Origin: Gracilariopsis chorda
Taxonomy: Eukaryota > Rhodophyta > Florideophyceae > Gracilariales > Gracilariaceae
DNA: 64,000 bases
Assembly (NCBI GenBank): GCA_003194525.1
Contig: NBIV01000143.1
Coordinates: forward strand, 124,001-188,000
Direction: 5' to 3'
The position numbers and the translations under genes are program-made. This document shows positions 36,512 to 48,423 of this stretch, one piece after another; position 1 is the first letter of the stretch, and every line of letters starts with the position of its first letter. The notes beneath the pieces were generated by a model, which saw nothing but the letters and a program-made list of their open reading frames with translations, made no database searches and was not told the origin of the DNA.

Positions 36512-36860
36512 GTCACTTGTAGATAAACGCGTATCGGCATACCCTCTAGGAGAGGTGGATCATGAATGATTCATTACCGGCATGGCATTGGTTCAACTCA
36601 GGTATGAGTGGACCCTTGGAAATGTCCGGTGAAATTCAATATGAATTTTATTTGGTATTTTTGGAACCTTTAGAGGTGATTTCTGTGATATCTGGAGTAG
36701 ATGAACGCATGATAAGCGTACGGATATTATTCATACCTGGCATGATTCACACGTGCCGTATTGCGCCGTGCCCGGCCATGCCGCTCAGTGACACAAACGC
36801 GTGGGCCACACGTGTGGCACACTACAGTAGAAGTATCCTTAGTTTTATTACAAGGGTAAG
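36512..36860 (+). repeat. dispersed repeat, copy 1 (partner at 47585-47930)
   Basis: About 350 bp align with 47585-47930 in the same orientation, e.g. CTCTAGGAGAGGTGGATCATGAATGA against CTCTAGGCGAGGAAGATTATGAATGA and the shared GTGTGGCACACTACAGTAG. After an insertion here of about 415 bp, weaker similarity returns (37275-37345 against 47915-47985). It may be an old LTR pair of a chromodomain gypsy element into which family B was inserted. Confidence 0.6.
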
Positions 36861-36883
36861 AAGGGCCTTCGGCCCTATCACTC

Positions 36884-37078
36884 TTTCCTGCAGTTGTGAC
36901 GTCTGCATCTTGCCTGCACGAGAGAGATGTAGGGCCTCCCGACCACACTTTCCTGCAGTTGTGACGTCTGCAACTTGCCTGCAGGAAAGAGGTGTAGGGC
37001 CGCCCTACCATTCTTTCCTGCAGTTCTGACGTCTTTATCTGGCGTGCGGGAAACAGTGGTAGGGCCGGAACTTGAGCA
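36884..37078. repeat. three tandem 65-bp hairpin-forming repeats
   Basis: The word TTTCCTGCAG starts at 36884, 36949 and 37014, a constant period of 65. In the middle unit CTTTCCTGCA pairs with TGCAGGAAAG and GTTG with CAAC inside, giving a hairpin; the outer units are imperfect. Between hairpins lies TAGGGCC. The array sits inside the dispersed repeat and has no equivalent in the 47.6-kb copy. Confidence 0.85.
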
Positions 37079-37349
37079 GTCACAAACCTGAGAATCAAAT
37101 GTTTTGGTTGACCAAAATGTTTGGTTATCATTGGCGCAAAAATTTGGGGAACCAAAAGGCTCAAAAAATGAACGTGAAGCAAGATTTTGGGTGCTGGCGC
37201 AGTTTGCGCCAAAAACCGATATCGTGCATTTTACTAATTTTTTAATGGGTGCGAAGGTCGTTGTCGCACAAATCCTTAGTTAGATTAGATGGCCCCATAG
37301 TAATTAAGGGAGGACGGCCTTGCCCTTTCACCATAAAATAAAGTTAAGC

Positions 37350-37886
37350 TGTGACTCGGCACTGATTTTATCGCCTGGGCGAAGTGAGTAGCTTCCTTTT
37401 GGGGTTCACCGCGTTCAATCTCGTTATACTCAGTCAAAACTTGTCAACTAGAACCGCTGATTTGTCTTACTGCGTGGGTTCTCTCAGTGTTCATTGTTTT
37501 TATCGTATTGCATATTTTTTATAGTGGGAAAGGATAGTCGTTTGACTCATTACTGAGTTTTGCCGTGCTGGCCGAGTGAGCAGCTCTCCAAACGTCAGAT
37601 CCCTTCCTGCTTTCCGCATGATCCGTCGGATTGTTTCTTTACCGTTGGTTCTTTCCTTCCGTTTCCAAGTTTCCACTTTTGACTCTCCGTGGACCAGAAC
37701 AGCGCTTACGTGGACCTTTACACTAAGTTTACCGGCTAAGTCTTCCGTCGATATAGCCGGAAGCAACATCGATTTTACACCCAAACACCGTGCGGTACAA
37801 AGGGCCCTGTCGCTTTGCCTACCCCGCAAGAGAGCTAGGCTGCGAAAAACATGAGAAAATCTTCCGCCTAGAGATATTGAACCACA
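37350..37886 (+). repeat. 5' LTR of family B
   Basis: Aligns with 55493-56047 over about 540 bp (shared AGAACCGCTGATCTGTCTTA-like block, ACACCGTGCGGTAC block). It ends ACCACA at 37886 as in family A. The 5' boundary (TGTGACTC) is inferred from where the alignment begins and may be longer. Confidence 0.7.
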
Positions 37887-37888
37887 AG

Positions 37889-37910
37889 TGGTCTCCTGAC
37901 CTAGAATCGG
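37889..37910 (+). other. primer-binding site of family B
   Basis: TGGTCTCCTGACC starts two bases after the LTR end and continues to ATCGG, one change from copy 1 of family A. The same tRNA is therefore used by both families. Confidence 0.7.
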
Positions 37911-38274
37911 TTCACTTGCAATTTTTTTATCTCTTTGCGCAGTTCTGTGCTATCCCAGTTCTTTGGAAACCTCATATTCGAGTTCATTGAAGTTCCGAAC
38001 ACTCGGTTGACTGGCATCCTGGCTCCAAAATTCTCGGACTCATTCTACAGATATTGTTGGTATAGTCCCTGCAGGATGCACCGCGCACGCGAACATCCGT
38101 TCCCAAACTTTTAGACAACAAGGAAGTTAATCGAAATAACCAACGAACACCCTTGCCTGCGTCTGCTCCACGGGCTATAACCCAGGCAGTACCACCACCA
38201 ATGGTCAAAATGCGGTCTGTGGCTTACGGTCGTATGGCCTCAGCTGGGTTTGCTAGACTGGAGTAGATGATCCA

Positions 38275-39690
38275 CATATGTAAAGTAACTCATATTTCTG
38301 TCCTCGAGGAGGTACACAAGTTCGTCAAAAAGTCAATAATGCCCAACTTTTGCATGTCTCAGGAGATATCCGACTTTTTCGTCAAGACTTGAGAACGATT
38401 TTGGAATATTTGGGTGCTCTAGGAACCTTCTTGAAGGACTACAAGAAGTTTCTCAATGACAATCAGGTGGCCTTGGAACGTGTGCACTCGTGTGGACACG
38501 GTGGAAGCGACCATCCGTATGGATACATAAACACTCATGGAAGCGGAAAACGAGGACATCTCTATCAATTCAATTCTTCACTTGAACAAACGACAGGCTC
38601 GTAAACCAAGAAAGGATGTTCACTACCTTGTTTTGGACTTTTCAAATACTGATTCTGATCGCCGCTTGGAGGATTTCTGGTCGGACTCACCGCGTTCTGA
38701 TAAGGAACAGCTGGAGTACCGTGCGGCGTAGTCTAAGTCGACCTGTACTACTCAGGGAGTCATTCGCTCTGGCGAGAAAAGTAGACATCACCTGAGATTC
38801 AAGGGATTAAATAAAACCCACCAATCCGCTTTACCGGAAACTGTTATCGTATCGTTATTATCGATTGGATGTTTCCTTATCTACTCGGTCTGCAAGAAGT
38901 ACCGGCAAGGTTAAGGATTGCTTCAAACGCATGAATATTACTCTTGAAGTGAGTCGTCACCCAGGATTAGATCCATTTCGGATGCTTGACTTCCTCGCCA
39001 GGTTCTTTCAGGAGGCTGATATACTCCGCATGAGTGCAGCCCAATCGTTTCTCGCGTTGCCACGTTTTCCTAACCGATATGGCTGAAGATCAGTTCAACT
39101 CCGTTCGGGGAACCTCGAGAGCCCCGGAATGAGGAGAAAACTGTTTGCTGGAAGCAGGTCACTACCTTTTCAGGTCATACGCTACGGAAAACACTATTTT
39201 CACGGCGATACTCACGCTACGCGATACGAAATAGAAGTCTGGTGGCACCGAAACAGTCTATTCAACCCTCTTGAGTAAATCATTTCACCGTTGTAGTAAT
39301 GTGTACTCCGCACAGGAGCGGTGTACAATGTTCGCTCAGGGATTGAATCCCGCACTACGAGAGCTCGTCGCGCGACACTGTGAGGATAAATAAAAGATTT
39401 TATATCTTGAACTGGTCCAGTATACCCAAGCTAAAGGAAAAACTCACAGTGCACGGAGTCAACCGAAACGATAGTCGGCGAGAGTTATTTTACGATAGGA
39501 GTCGTCACAATCGATGTCTTTGCTCCAGGGCAAGACCACGAAAGCGGATATGGACAACTTCCAGTAAGTTGGCAGTCACCCTGACTCGTTTGGAACTACG
39601 GACCTTCCGTCCACATCAGCGCCAATTTCGGAGTAAACCCCCGCTTTCTACGCCGGTGCGGCACGGATATCGGCCACTCCGCTCACTCAC
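38275..39690 (+). pseudogene. gag: gag relic of family B
   Basis: Broken frames that follow family A Gag: VLDFSNTDSDR region near 38620, the STRSARSTGKVKDCFKRMN part at 38865 onward, MLDFLARFFQEADILRMS near 38980, and remnants of the late capsid region to about 39460. Many stops and shifts. Confidence 0.75.
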
Positions 39691-40283
39691 GGATTAAACG
39701 GATCCCGTCTCACCGCCTTGGATGAGTCGTACCAAAGCCACAGCTTCAAACTGATAGCTATCATCCATACTATGAAGCGGCGCCAGCTATACGTCATAGA
39801 TGTTACCATAATAGTCCTATTGCCCCAAAATGTGACTTGACAATCCAGAAGGTGCCCAAGGTTACCGTGAATTTCGAAACTTTGACGCAAGCTGATCGGG
39901 AACGAGTACCGATTACTTCCTATGGAGAGCTGAAAGCGTTACTTGCTAACGGTGCACTGGCACGAACGGATGTTCCCGTGGTTAAACCAACCCTTGATGA
40001 CCGGGTGGACGCGGTTGTACACAGGAATGGGATTAATTCTGGTTTCCACCATGGGGTGGTAACCCCGAGCTCGGTGAATCCCTTCTCGAAAAACTAGAAT
40101 GAGTAGTCACCCCTACGAGAGCACCGTCATCTGAGCCGAGGTTCAAGGCCGAGGCGGCACAGCCTCACTCCCCAGCTGTCAGGATCCTTACCATGAAAAT
40201 GGCTACAGCCGACGTGAGCATGGAAACCATCTAGATTCTACGCCGTCCGTAGATACCTTCTCTTAGTTATATACTCTGGACAA

Positions 40284-42832
40284 AGCCCTTGTCATGGCCG
40301 AGAGAAACTACAAAATTTATGCCGATTTTGGCCTGTCTAACAAATATATGGTTCGACAGTTATCTGTTTTAGATACATGGGCTCCGCCAAACCTTATCAA
40401 CTCTGAACTAGTAATCCCAGCTCTTTGGGCTATATTCGCTGTGAGCTAGCCCTGGATATCGCTGATGCGAATAACAATACCCCAAAGACCGTGGGATACG
40501 TTCCTCTCGTAGTGAGATTGGGTACCTGTACGGTTGAACTTGACTCTTTTGTTTGCAACAAACTAACAACACAAGGTATTCTTGTTTGTGTCTTCTGTGA
40601 TCGCGTTGTCGAGGCAACTCATCCCCGCGCAAAAACCGTGGAAGTGGAAAACGGTTCTACCCTACCGATTGTCTGAAAACGGCTCAAGCGTGCCACGCAG
40701 AAACGTATACCGATACCGGCTGCTTAGGAAATACAGAACATGGACCACGTTTCCACGAAACTTCGTATTGCTCAATAAGTTGCTGTAACACCACAGTCCC
40801 ACTTCTGACTCAAATTTGTTTCCAAACATTGTGGATACCATGTGATTCAACCGCTTTCGTCGTTATACGACCACGTCAAATCGCACTTGCGAACGTAATT
40901 GAGTTGTTTCTATCAACCACGATGTTTCTTTTAAGGTTCTGGTGGCGAAATTTGGCAAAACCACTCAGTTGTTAGTCAAAAACCAAGTCCTATGTTCGGT
41001 TCTTCTACACCCACTGTTAATGAACCAAGTATTCCAGTAGTTGCCGTCCTTGGAGAGGGAAGCTCTAAAGAGGGGGAAGACAACTCCGTAAAGGCTGACA
41101 GTGATTAGTATCCCACCATCGAAAGTGAACGAACTACGGAAACCCGTGTGGTCCCACCTGGTTCAGAACAGTGGAATCCTATAGAGGAACTCGAGAAGCT
41201 CGAATTGGGTCATGTCTCCGACTCTCACCATGAGAAAGTACGGGATATCTTCGTGAGCTTACCCCCATTTGGGAAGGTTCCCTTGGAACAATAGGAATAA
41301 CAGAGCACGGTATTGATCTGTCACTAACCACTTGGCCAAATGCACAGTATCCCTATCGGGCTAGACCGAAAGCCCTTGAAGCGGAAAAATCCTGAGTTGA
41401 GAATATGTTACGCGCTGGCGTCATTGAACCCACTCAATCGCCCTGAGCTTCACCAGTGGTTCTTGTTCCGAAATTGCATGGATCGTGGAGATTTTGTATC
41501 GATTACCGACATCTTAACACAGTTACTGTCAAAGAAATCAGCCCGATCCCTCGGATGGACGAGTATATCGACTCATTTGGGAGAGTTACGGTGCTCACAG
41601 CTCTCGACGCCATTTCGGGTTATTGGCAACTTTCTGATTGAAAGGAGAAAAGCGACAGAATCACATTTGCGTGTCACCACGGATTATATCGTTTCAAAAG
41701 AATGTCCTTCGGGTTAAGCAATGCACCTGCTACGTTTCAACGTGCTATTGATATTCTATTGGCCAGGTTCAAATAGATAAACTGCTTGTTGTATCTCGAC
41801 GATATAATAGTGTTCCCCAAAAACTTGGATGATCACATAATCTATGTAGGGAACGTCATGCGTGTGCTCCCGGATGCAGGTATTACCCTAAAACTCAAGA
41901 CGTGTGAGTTTTGTACAGATTTGGTGAAGTATCCTGGACATGCAATCCGCCCCGGACAGGTTTCAATAGGCGAGGCAAGAGTTAAGTCGCTGAAGAACGC
42001 AAAACATCCGACTACGCAAACGGAAGTCCGGTCATTGTTTGGACCTTGTAACGTATATCCTCGGTTTTGTCCGACTTCAGCGAAGCTTGCAACACGTTTG
42101 AATGCTCTCCTAAAGAAGGGACAACCAGTTAAACCGGAAACATTTGGCATCGCCAAGGCGTCCGCCTTCACGACTCTCATCAACGCTGTGATGTCTCCGC
42201 CAATATTGGCTCTCCCAATTCTTGTTTTACCCTATGAAGTGGATACTGATGCTAGTGATAACCATGGTGGTTGTGCGCTATTTCAAGTTACCGAAGGTGG
42301 TGAACGATCCCCAATCGGATATTGGTCTCTTACATTGAACATGCACGAACGTGACTACTCGGTTTCTGGAAAAGAGTGTCTCGCCGTTGGTTAGGCGCTT
42401 GCCATTCTTCGACCATATCTTACGAGAACCAATTTTAAGTTACATAAGGATCAATTCTGCCTCTGTTGGCTTATGGAGACTGCCGAACACTCCGGATGCC
42501 TCATGCGCTGGCGCCTACGACTTCCGGAATTCAATTTCGAAGTACTCTACAAAAAGGGAAGCCTTAACAAGCAAGGCAACGCGTTATCGTGCTTGGGAAC
42601 CATTATAGAAGCAGGACCAGTTGATCATCTCGAGGTACCGTGTTTTGTCGTTGAGAACGATTCACGCAATATCGAGGATTGGGCAGACTACATTTCTGAT
42701 GATATTCTCGCTTTTGAGACTTCGAAGCCCCCGAATAAAAGCTCCTTTACGCCTATTACTCTTAAAGAGTTGATTTACGAACAAAACTGCGACCTATTAG
42801 GTATGCAGATTCGTGCTCGCCTCAATGAATGA
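40284..42832 (+). pseudogene. pol: protease, RT and RNase H of family B
   Basis: Protease region AERNYKIYADFG...LSVLDTWAPPN at 40292 onward, with the active-site DTGAG changed to DTWAP. RT: VLVPKLHGSWRFCIDYRHLN at 41456, the catalytic YLDDIIVF at about 41792. RNase H: DTDASDNHGGCALF near 42245. The RT and RNase H pieces (41456, 41786, 42473) share one frame with stops between, so mainly nonsense changes separate them. Confidence 0.85.
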
Positions 42833-42879
42833 TATGACTTACCTTTTTCGACGAATGGTTAGGGATACCTTTTCAGGTT

Positions 42880-44050
42880 GGTTAATTATTCTCCACAGAT
42901 TGTGGTACCCTACTCTTTATAGAGGTGGGTTCTTCATCTTTCTCAAAACTTTAAACTCGGAGCACACCTAGGGGGTACAAAGTCATATCTGGCTCTCTGC
43001 AGAGATTTCTACTGGCTCGCTATAGCGTTTGACTGTTATACAGTTCGCCCCTCTTGTACGGAATACGCGAAGAACATCGTGAAGTTACAGAAATACTCTG
43101 AGAGTTTAACGCTGTTCCCAGCTCACGCTCCGCTGGAATCCGTGGCCATCAATATACTCGGCGAGTCGATTCGGACACCCCAAGGGACCGCTATCTGCAG
43201 ATAGTAACAGACCGGTTTTCTAAACTCGTACGGACAGTGCCGCTTAAACCGATTACCGCTGCAGCGGTCGCACAAATCTTCGTCACCCACTGGGTATTCG
43301 TTTACGGTCCACCCGTCGATTTGTTATCTGCCGATGGTCCCCAGTTTAGGTCAAAGTTCTTTGAAGACTTCTATCGTATTCTCGATGTTCGAAATATGTT
43401 CGTCACAACATATCATGCGCAGAGTAGTGGACGAGTGGAACGATTTAATCGTACGATGCTTAATGTATTACAATCATATGTTGCGGATCATCCTAAGGAC
43501 TGGGACCTGTATGCAGATGCGATTATGTATGCTGAAAATACCCAGGTACATTAGGTTACGTCGCTTTCACCTTTGGAGTTGGTGTTGTCTTGAATCCCAC
43601 CGCCGGTGGCAATCGATGCTTTATCGACTTTGTCGGCGTACCCTTCACCACGGTTGCACAGGGACAACTGGAGAGAATTGTCGAAAACAAGGATACTAGT
43701 TGCTCGAAAAGCTATGGACCAAGCTCAACATGCGTACAAGCGTAATTTGGACGGCAAGCTCCGTCAAATTCTACGGCAAGTTAACACAGATGACTTTGTT
43801 TTACTTCGTAAGGAGTATTATAATCCTGAAAAGGAGAAGCGTCGTAATCTTTATCCAATCGTGTACAGACCCTATCGCGTAGTTTCTACGGCCAATGACA
43901 TAGTCGCCCTGGACATTAACGACCAACACGAACGGGTTTCACGTGACCACGTTATTGTATGTCCTCACTCTCACCCAGGCCCTGATATCGAGCATACCTC
44001 TGACGCTAATCTGGACTTAGAATACCCGCTCGCGGTTCATTCTCCATAGC
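42880..44050 (+). pseudogene. pol: integrase of family B
   Basis: Zinc domain remnant (CTEYAKNIVKLQ) near 43050, then the core at 43237-43554 with VFVYGPPVDLLSADGPQF and SSGRVERFNRTML (second Asp and Glu positions), then a stop at 43552-43554 and the C-terminal part 43606-44049 in the same frame (EYYNPEKEKRRN, HERVSRDHVI). It shows what the intact sequence looks like at the two broken sites of family A copy 1. Confidence 0.85.
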
Positions 44051-44216
44051 GCCTAGTGATGCTACCGCATCCGGATCGTGGTTAATCGGATTTACCGAAG
44101 GTAAGGGATATCCATCTTCCGGACAAGTCCCCAGATATCCTACCTCACTCCACTCAAGTCAATCTGCCATCCACCTTGCGCACTCGCAGGGTTCCACCTA
44201 AGGAGGGGGAGTGAGG

Positions 44217-44899
44217 TGCAATCACTGTCGATCTACTGTCGTCGCCAGGGACAATTATTCCTGAGCACCAAACGGTTAATCGCGCAGTGCGAGATGTGGA
44301 TGTAGAACGCTGCAGGGAAAGTGTTAACCTCAGTAAAGCAAGCCTTCAAAGGGAAGACACCGCTGTAACAGTGGCTGCCACGTGACTCGCCTGCTGGAAT
44401 CAGGACTTCGCAGTAGCAATAACAGGCAAGGCGTTGCTCTTCGGACTAGTGAAGAACCACTCTGACTTGGGTTACCTCGAAGAGACCGAAGACCCCGATC
44501 TGGTGTACACCACGCTTCGGCGCTTGCAATCTCTGATCGATGGGAAGAACGGGGCTTTCGTGGAACTCTTGAAGATCTAGAACGTTGAAACGTACGCCAC
44601 GGCGTGTGGGAAGTAGACGCGCAATGTGCGTCACACGGCGCAGAGACGGTATACGCACTTGGAAGTAACACACTCACAGCGTCGCGGAGCACTGAGGTGC
44701 AGAAGTAATGAACACCGTACTCCTGTATATGAGAACCCGCGCCACCCATCAGCAATGATTTACCTAAAATGGCACCGAAACTTTGTAAACGTCCGGCAGC
44801 GACCGTTATCCAAGCAGGATCCGCTTCCATGAGGACGGAGTGTGGCATACGATTATCTTTTTCACACGGTTATTTCGACCCTGTGAGGCGTTAACCGAA
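44217..44899. other. no gene recognised
   Basis: Follows the polypurine tract of family B and would be its 3' LTR, but I could not align it to the 5' LTR. Frames on both strands are short. Confidence 0.4.
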
Positions 44900-45400
44900 T
44901 CTCGGACGCTACCGTATGACGGTTAATGACTCTTTGGAGCTCACTATAACAGGTATTACTCTGGAACGCATGTTTTTTCTCGCACACTTTCAGATTTGCA
45001 CTACGACGCGTATAACTGAAGTTACCGATCAGCCGATCCGACGGGCCCACGGAAAGAGAATTCCAAGTCCCTGGTCCCCGAGAACCGGAATTCCCTTGCT
45101 CATGGTTGGAAAGGAGTCGCTTGGTACCTCTGAAGGGTGCACCGTTACGATAATCTGTAATGGCAAACGTAAAATTGGACACTTATTCCCGAGAATTCGT
45201 CATCGAACGTAACGTGCGTCACGAATATGACCCAAAAGGGTTGGTTTATTACCCAATCAATTGGTATGGATTCCCTCCAGAAGAACACACGATGGAACCC
45301 ATCGAACATCTACCTAGGTCAAAAGTTCTGCAATATCACCGAAGACCTCGGACATCCATACCAGTGATGGTGGATACAGCCCAAGTATGGTAAAACCATA
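44900..45400 (+). pseudogene. chromodomain relic of a chromovirus-like gypsy element
   Basis: The open part 45160-45393 reads EFVIERNVRHEYDPKG, then LVYYPINWYGFPPEE, then TMEPIEHLPRSK: the E-x-I-x10-YLIKWxGYPxExxTWEPxxHL pattern of chromodomains that end chromovirus integrases. No integrase core is readable next to it. A second, weaker look-alike occurs at 46316-46500. In chromoviruses the domain guides insertion to modified chromatin. Confidence 0.65.
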
Positions 45401-46920
45401 CCAGGTCCTTGAAGGGTATGAATTGACCGCGAAGCGGAAATGCTCGAAGAAGAGAAGAAGAACAAGAAGATGCTCACGGATGGAACAAGAACTTGATGAA
45501 CTGTAGCAAGCAAAATACTACCGAATTAACGGTTATACCGGATTAACGGTTTGAAGAAGAGAAGTCATGATGATGAAGAACACTCTGAAGTGGAGAATGC
45601 AAAAGAAACATGAAGAAAGAAGTACGAAGAACCACAAGTTTGGTTTAATCCAGAAGCCATCGGAACATCTATCACCAATACGTGAAGATCAGAATACTGA
45701 GTACAAGTTATCCCGACGATGGGCCCGCACCAGAGTGGCTGGTTGACTGAGGATAGTTCTCCGCGGTGAGAGCCAGCAGCTGTCCAACATCTTCCATGTC
45801 CGGAGGTACCAGGATTCCAAGGTTTTGGAGGTTTTTGCGCTACGCAATGAAGTGAGTGTCCGTTATAACTGTATGTGGCTCGTTCGCTAGAGGTTGTGGC
45901 TCATTTATCTGAGTTACGAAGCCTCATCCTTCCAAAGCACCCGATTTGTTGGGCGCCTCAGCGTTGCTCGGAACAACCGAATCCGTGACTGGTCCATGGT
46001 AAAGGCCGCCACTCCCATTGGCCTCGTAACCCATCATCGGATCATCGAAGTCGACCTGCGGCTCGTAATCGTCATGAAATACGAATCATATCAGATGGCT
46101 TGCTGTTATGGTCCGCAGAAGACTGTATTGCTCGAATGCATGAGCACAGGACACCATTGCACCCACATATGGTTCATAATAGACAAAGCCTCCATGAATG
46201 CCGGCGAACCGAAGAGTTGTCACAAGGATTCATAAACCCTGAACTCGGCTATCGCACTAAAAGGTATCCCAGTTGACCTGGTCGATCACATCCAAGATGT
46301 ATAAGACTTCTTCCACGTTGCCTTGGAATCTCAATGGGATGAACAGTTCGAGCTGTTTGATGATGTTCCTTACCATCGGGGGTATGAACCAAAGAAGGTA
46401 GTTGTCATACGCTTCCCAGAGAAGGAATACCGCTACGTGGGTAGCCCATTCTGCGGCAGGAAGCGACCAATAATCAGATTTCGGATCATCAATGATGTGG
46501 GAACTTATATAAGTTAAAAAGGGAGACAATTCCCGTAAACACCCCTTGAGACCTCAACTTGACGCCACCACGGTTGTACCGCTGCGAACAGACCCGTCAA
46601 CGATTGCGGGAGATACCTTTTGGTTTCGATATTGGTGTAGGGAATCAAATAACCATGTCGGGAATACGCCTTGCGCTCAAACCGAATCATCTTAGAGAAC
46701 GCCGCTTGCGTTTCAAAAGTTGGAGGAACCGAAATTCTGCAGGGATGATGGGCCTCGCCCAACAGAGCATATCGGACTCCATGGTTACCTGCGTTGCGGT
46801 TTCGAAGTGTGCCATATCGAACTGGGCCAGAGTATCCCTATAGGATACTTCGCCATAGGAGCAATACCTCGAAATCGTATTCACTGGGAATCAGATGTTA
46901 ACTTGGAGTACGCATGAGCC
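45401..46920. other. no clear gene
   Basis: Broken frames, among them 45894-46235 and 46323-46517 on the plus strand, some recalling integrase C-terminal or chromodomain text (FHVRRYQDSKVLEV near 45790). Probably remains of the same old element. Confidence 0.35.
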
Positions 46921-46992
46921 GTTTATAGGCGAGTCGCGTCATTTCTTTTCGGCCTTGGGGCCGAGATGAACTGACGCGACTCGCCTATAAAC
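46921..46992. repeat. perfect 21-bp inverted repeat (long hairpin)
   Basis: 46921-46941 and 46972-46992 are exact reverse complements (GTTTATAGGCGAG...). The 30-base spacer holds a smaller inverted pair around TTGG (TCGGCC/GGCCGA). No T-run or flanking duplication was seen. It may be a small foldback element or a cruciform. Confidence 0.9.
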
Positions 46993-47584
46993 CAATCCAG
47001 GTTTTCTCCATGGGTGAGGTCTGTGCTTAAGATGTTAGTATCCAACACAATTTGTCCTCACTAATCGTGTGAAGTGAACACGTCCGGTGGAAGCCCCAGA
47101 GAGAACGCCATCTTGTGCGTAGAACTGGATCAGTGGCAGGTTGAAAACCTCAGACACGTGAAATTCAAAGAGCTTGGGCTTAAGTCGAAAGATTTTGTAA
47201 CGGATCCCGTGCTTCCAGGGTTACCCTCTGGACCCACACGAGTTGGCTGATTACGACCGGAGTACCCTGAGAGAATTGCCACGTATACATGTACCAGAAA
47301 GCTTACTAGAGCATTACCATGAGGCAATGGAGCCGTAAGAAACTGGCTCAGTCCGGAAGACGAAGGAGTGATACCCCCAGACTGGGGAGCACCCATTTCG
47401 GGATTTTGCTGGTTTGTAGTATTGGAGTTCATTTGTGAGGATGACGTATGGTATTTGGTGTTGTAAATGTTCGTTTGTTGCGTTATGCATTGAACAGGAC
47501 AAATTTCAGTAGCGCTTATGGGTAGTCGGGTCCTGTGTACCCTTTTTCGGATGCGGGTCACTCACTTTCGTTGCAATTTTTCCT
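46993..47584. other. no gene recognised
   Basis: Only a minus-strand frame at 47130-47561 (Thr/Ser/Asn-rich, no motif). I see nothing to support a gene. Confidence 0.35.
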
Positions 47585-47985
47585 GAAGATGTGTAGAGCA
47601 ATACGTACGCGCATGCTCTCTAGGCGAGGAAGATTATGAATGAATCAGTACGGACGTGGCATCGGTTCAGCGCATGGACGAGTGGAACCTTGGAAGTCTG
47701 GTTGAAAATGGATATGAATCTTATTTGGTATTTTCGAACACTTCTTGGGTGATGTATACGATATATGGAAAAAATGGACGCGTGGTACGCATACGGAGGT
47801 TATTAGTGGCGGGTATTATTGAAACGTGTCGTGCTGCGCGGCGAACGGCCATGCCTCTCAGTGATACAAACGTGTAGAGCACAAGTGTGGCACACTACAG
47901 TAGTAGTATTATTAGTTTCCTTATGATCCAATAGTAAATTAAAGAGAGCATCCTTGCCTTTTTATACTGAAGTGAAGATAACGTC
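47585..47985 (+). repeat. dispersed repeat, copy 2
   Basis: Pairs with 36512-36860 and, without the hairpin array, with 37275-37345. Same orientation. Flanks a block of chromodomain gypsy remains, so an LTR origin is possible. Confidence 0.6.
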
Positions 47986-48227
47986 GGTGTTCTCGGAATG
48001 CTAGATAAGGGTGCTAGATCGCAAGTTTGTTAGGCAATCACTCAAAAAATCTACGAAAACGCTAGATTCTGCTAGTTCGTGGTGGTTGGCAAGCAAAAAA
48101 AAAATTTTTTCGGAAATCACTCTTTCATATTTTCTATTGTCATCCGTCCCTAGTACCTCACTTCGCTAGTTTCAAGTTTAGAGCAAGTTCTTTGCTCACT
48201 AAACGCTAGTTAGAGGGCTCGAAATGG

Positions 48228-48250
48228 CGCTGGCCGCGTAGCGGCCAGCG
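48228..48250. repeat. 10-bp perfect hairpin, 3-base loop
   Basis: CGCTGGCCGC, loop GTA, GCGGCCAGCG. GC-rich stem in an AT-rich setting, downstream of the coiled-coil gene (minus strand, ending at 48424), so it lies in or near that gene's 3' region. Confidence 0.8.
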
Positions 48251-48423
48251 GCCCCACCCCCATGCAACCCAAATTAACTTACATATTTCCATCTCGTGGA
48301 TTTCAAACTTCAAATTGTCAAAGTTTGGAGCCCAACTGTTCTCTCAGCCTCACTGGGTGGCACCCACACTCTTGAACACCAAACATAAAAACTCCCTTAG
48401 CATCCTTACCAGCCTTCTTCTCC

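Larger units (their letters stand above)
37350..44216 (+). mobile_element. decayed Ty3/gypsy element (family B)
   Basis: 5' LTR (about 37350-37886), primer site, gag relic, protease, RT, RNase H and integrase follow in gypsy order. A purine tract (AAGGAGGGGGAGTGAG) at about 44199-44214 marks the 3' end of the internal part, followed by TGCAAT. No 3' LTR matching the 5' one was seen after it. It is a close relative of family A at protein level, but far more broken. Confidence 0.85.

Noticed and set aside
36884-37078. CRISPR array
   Set aside because: Units abut as a simple 65-bp tandem repeat without unique spacers, and the setting is eukaryotic.
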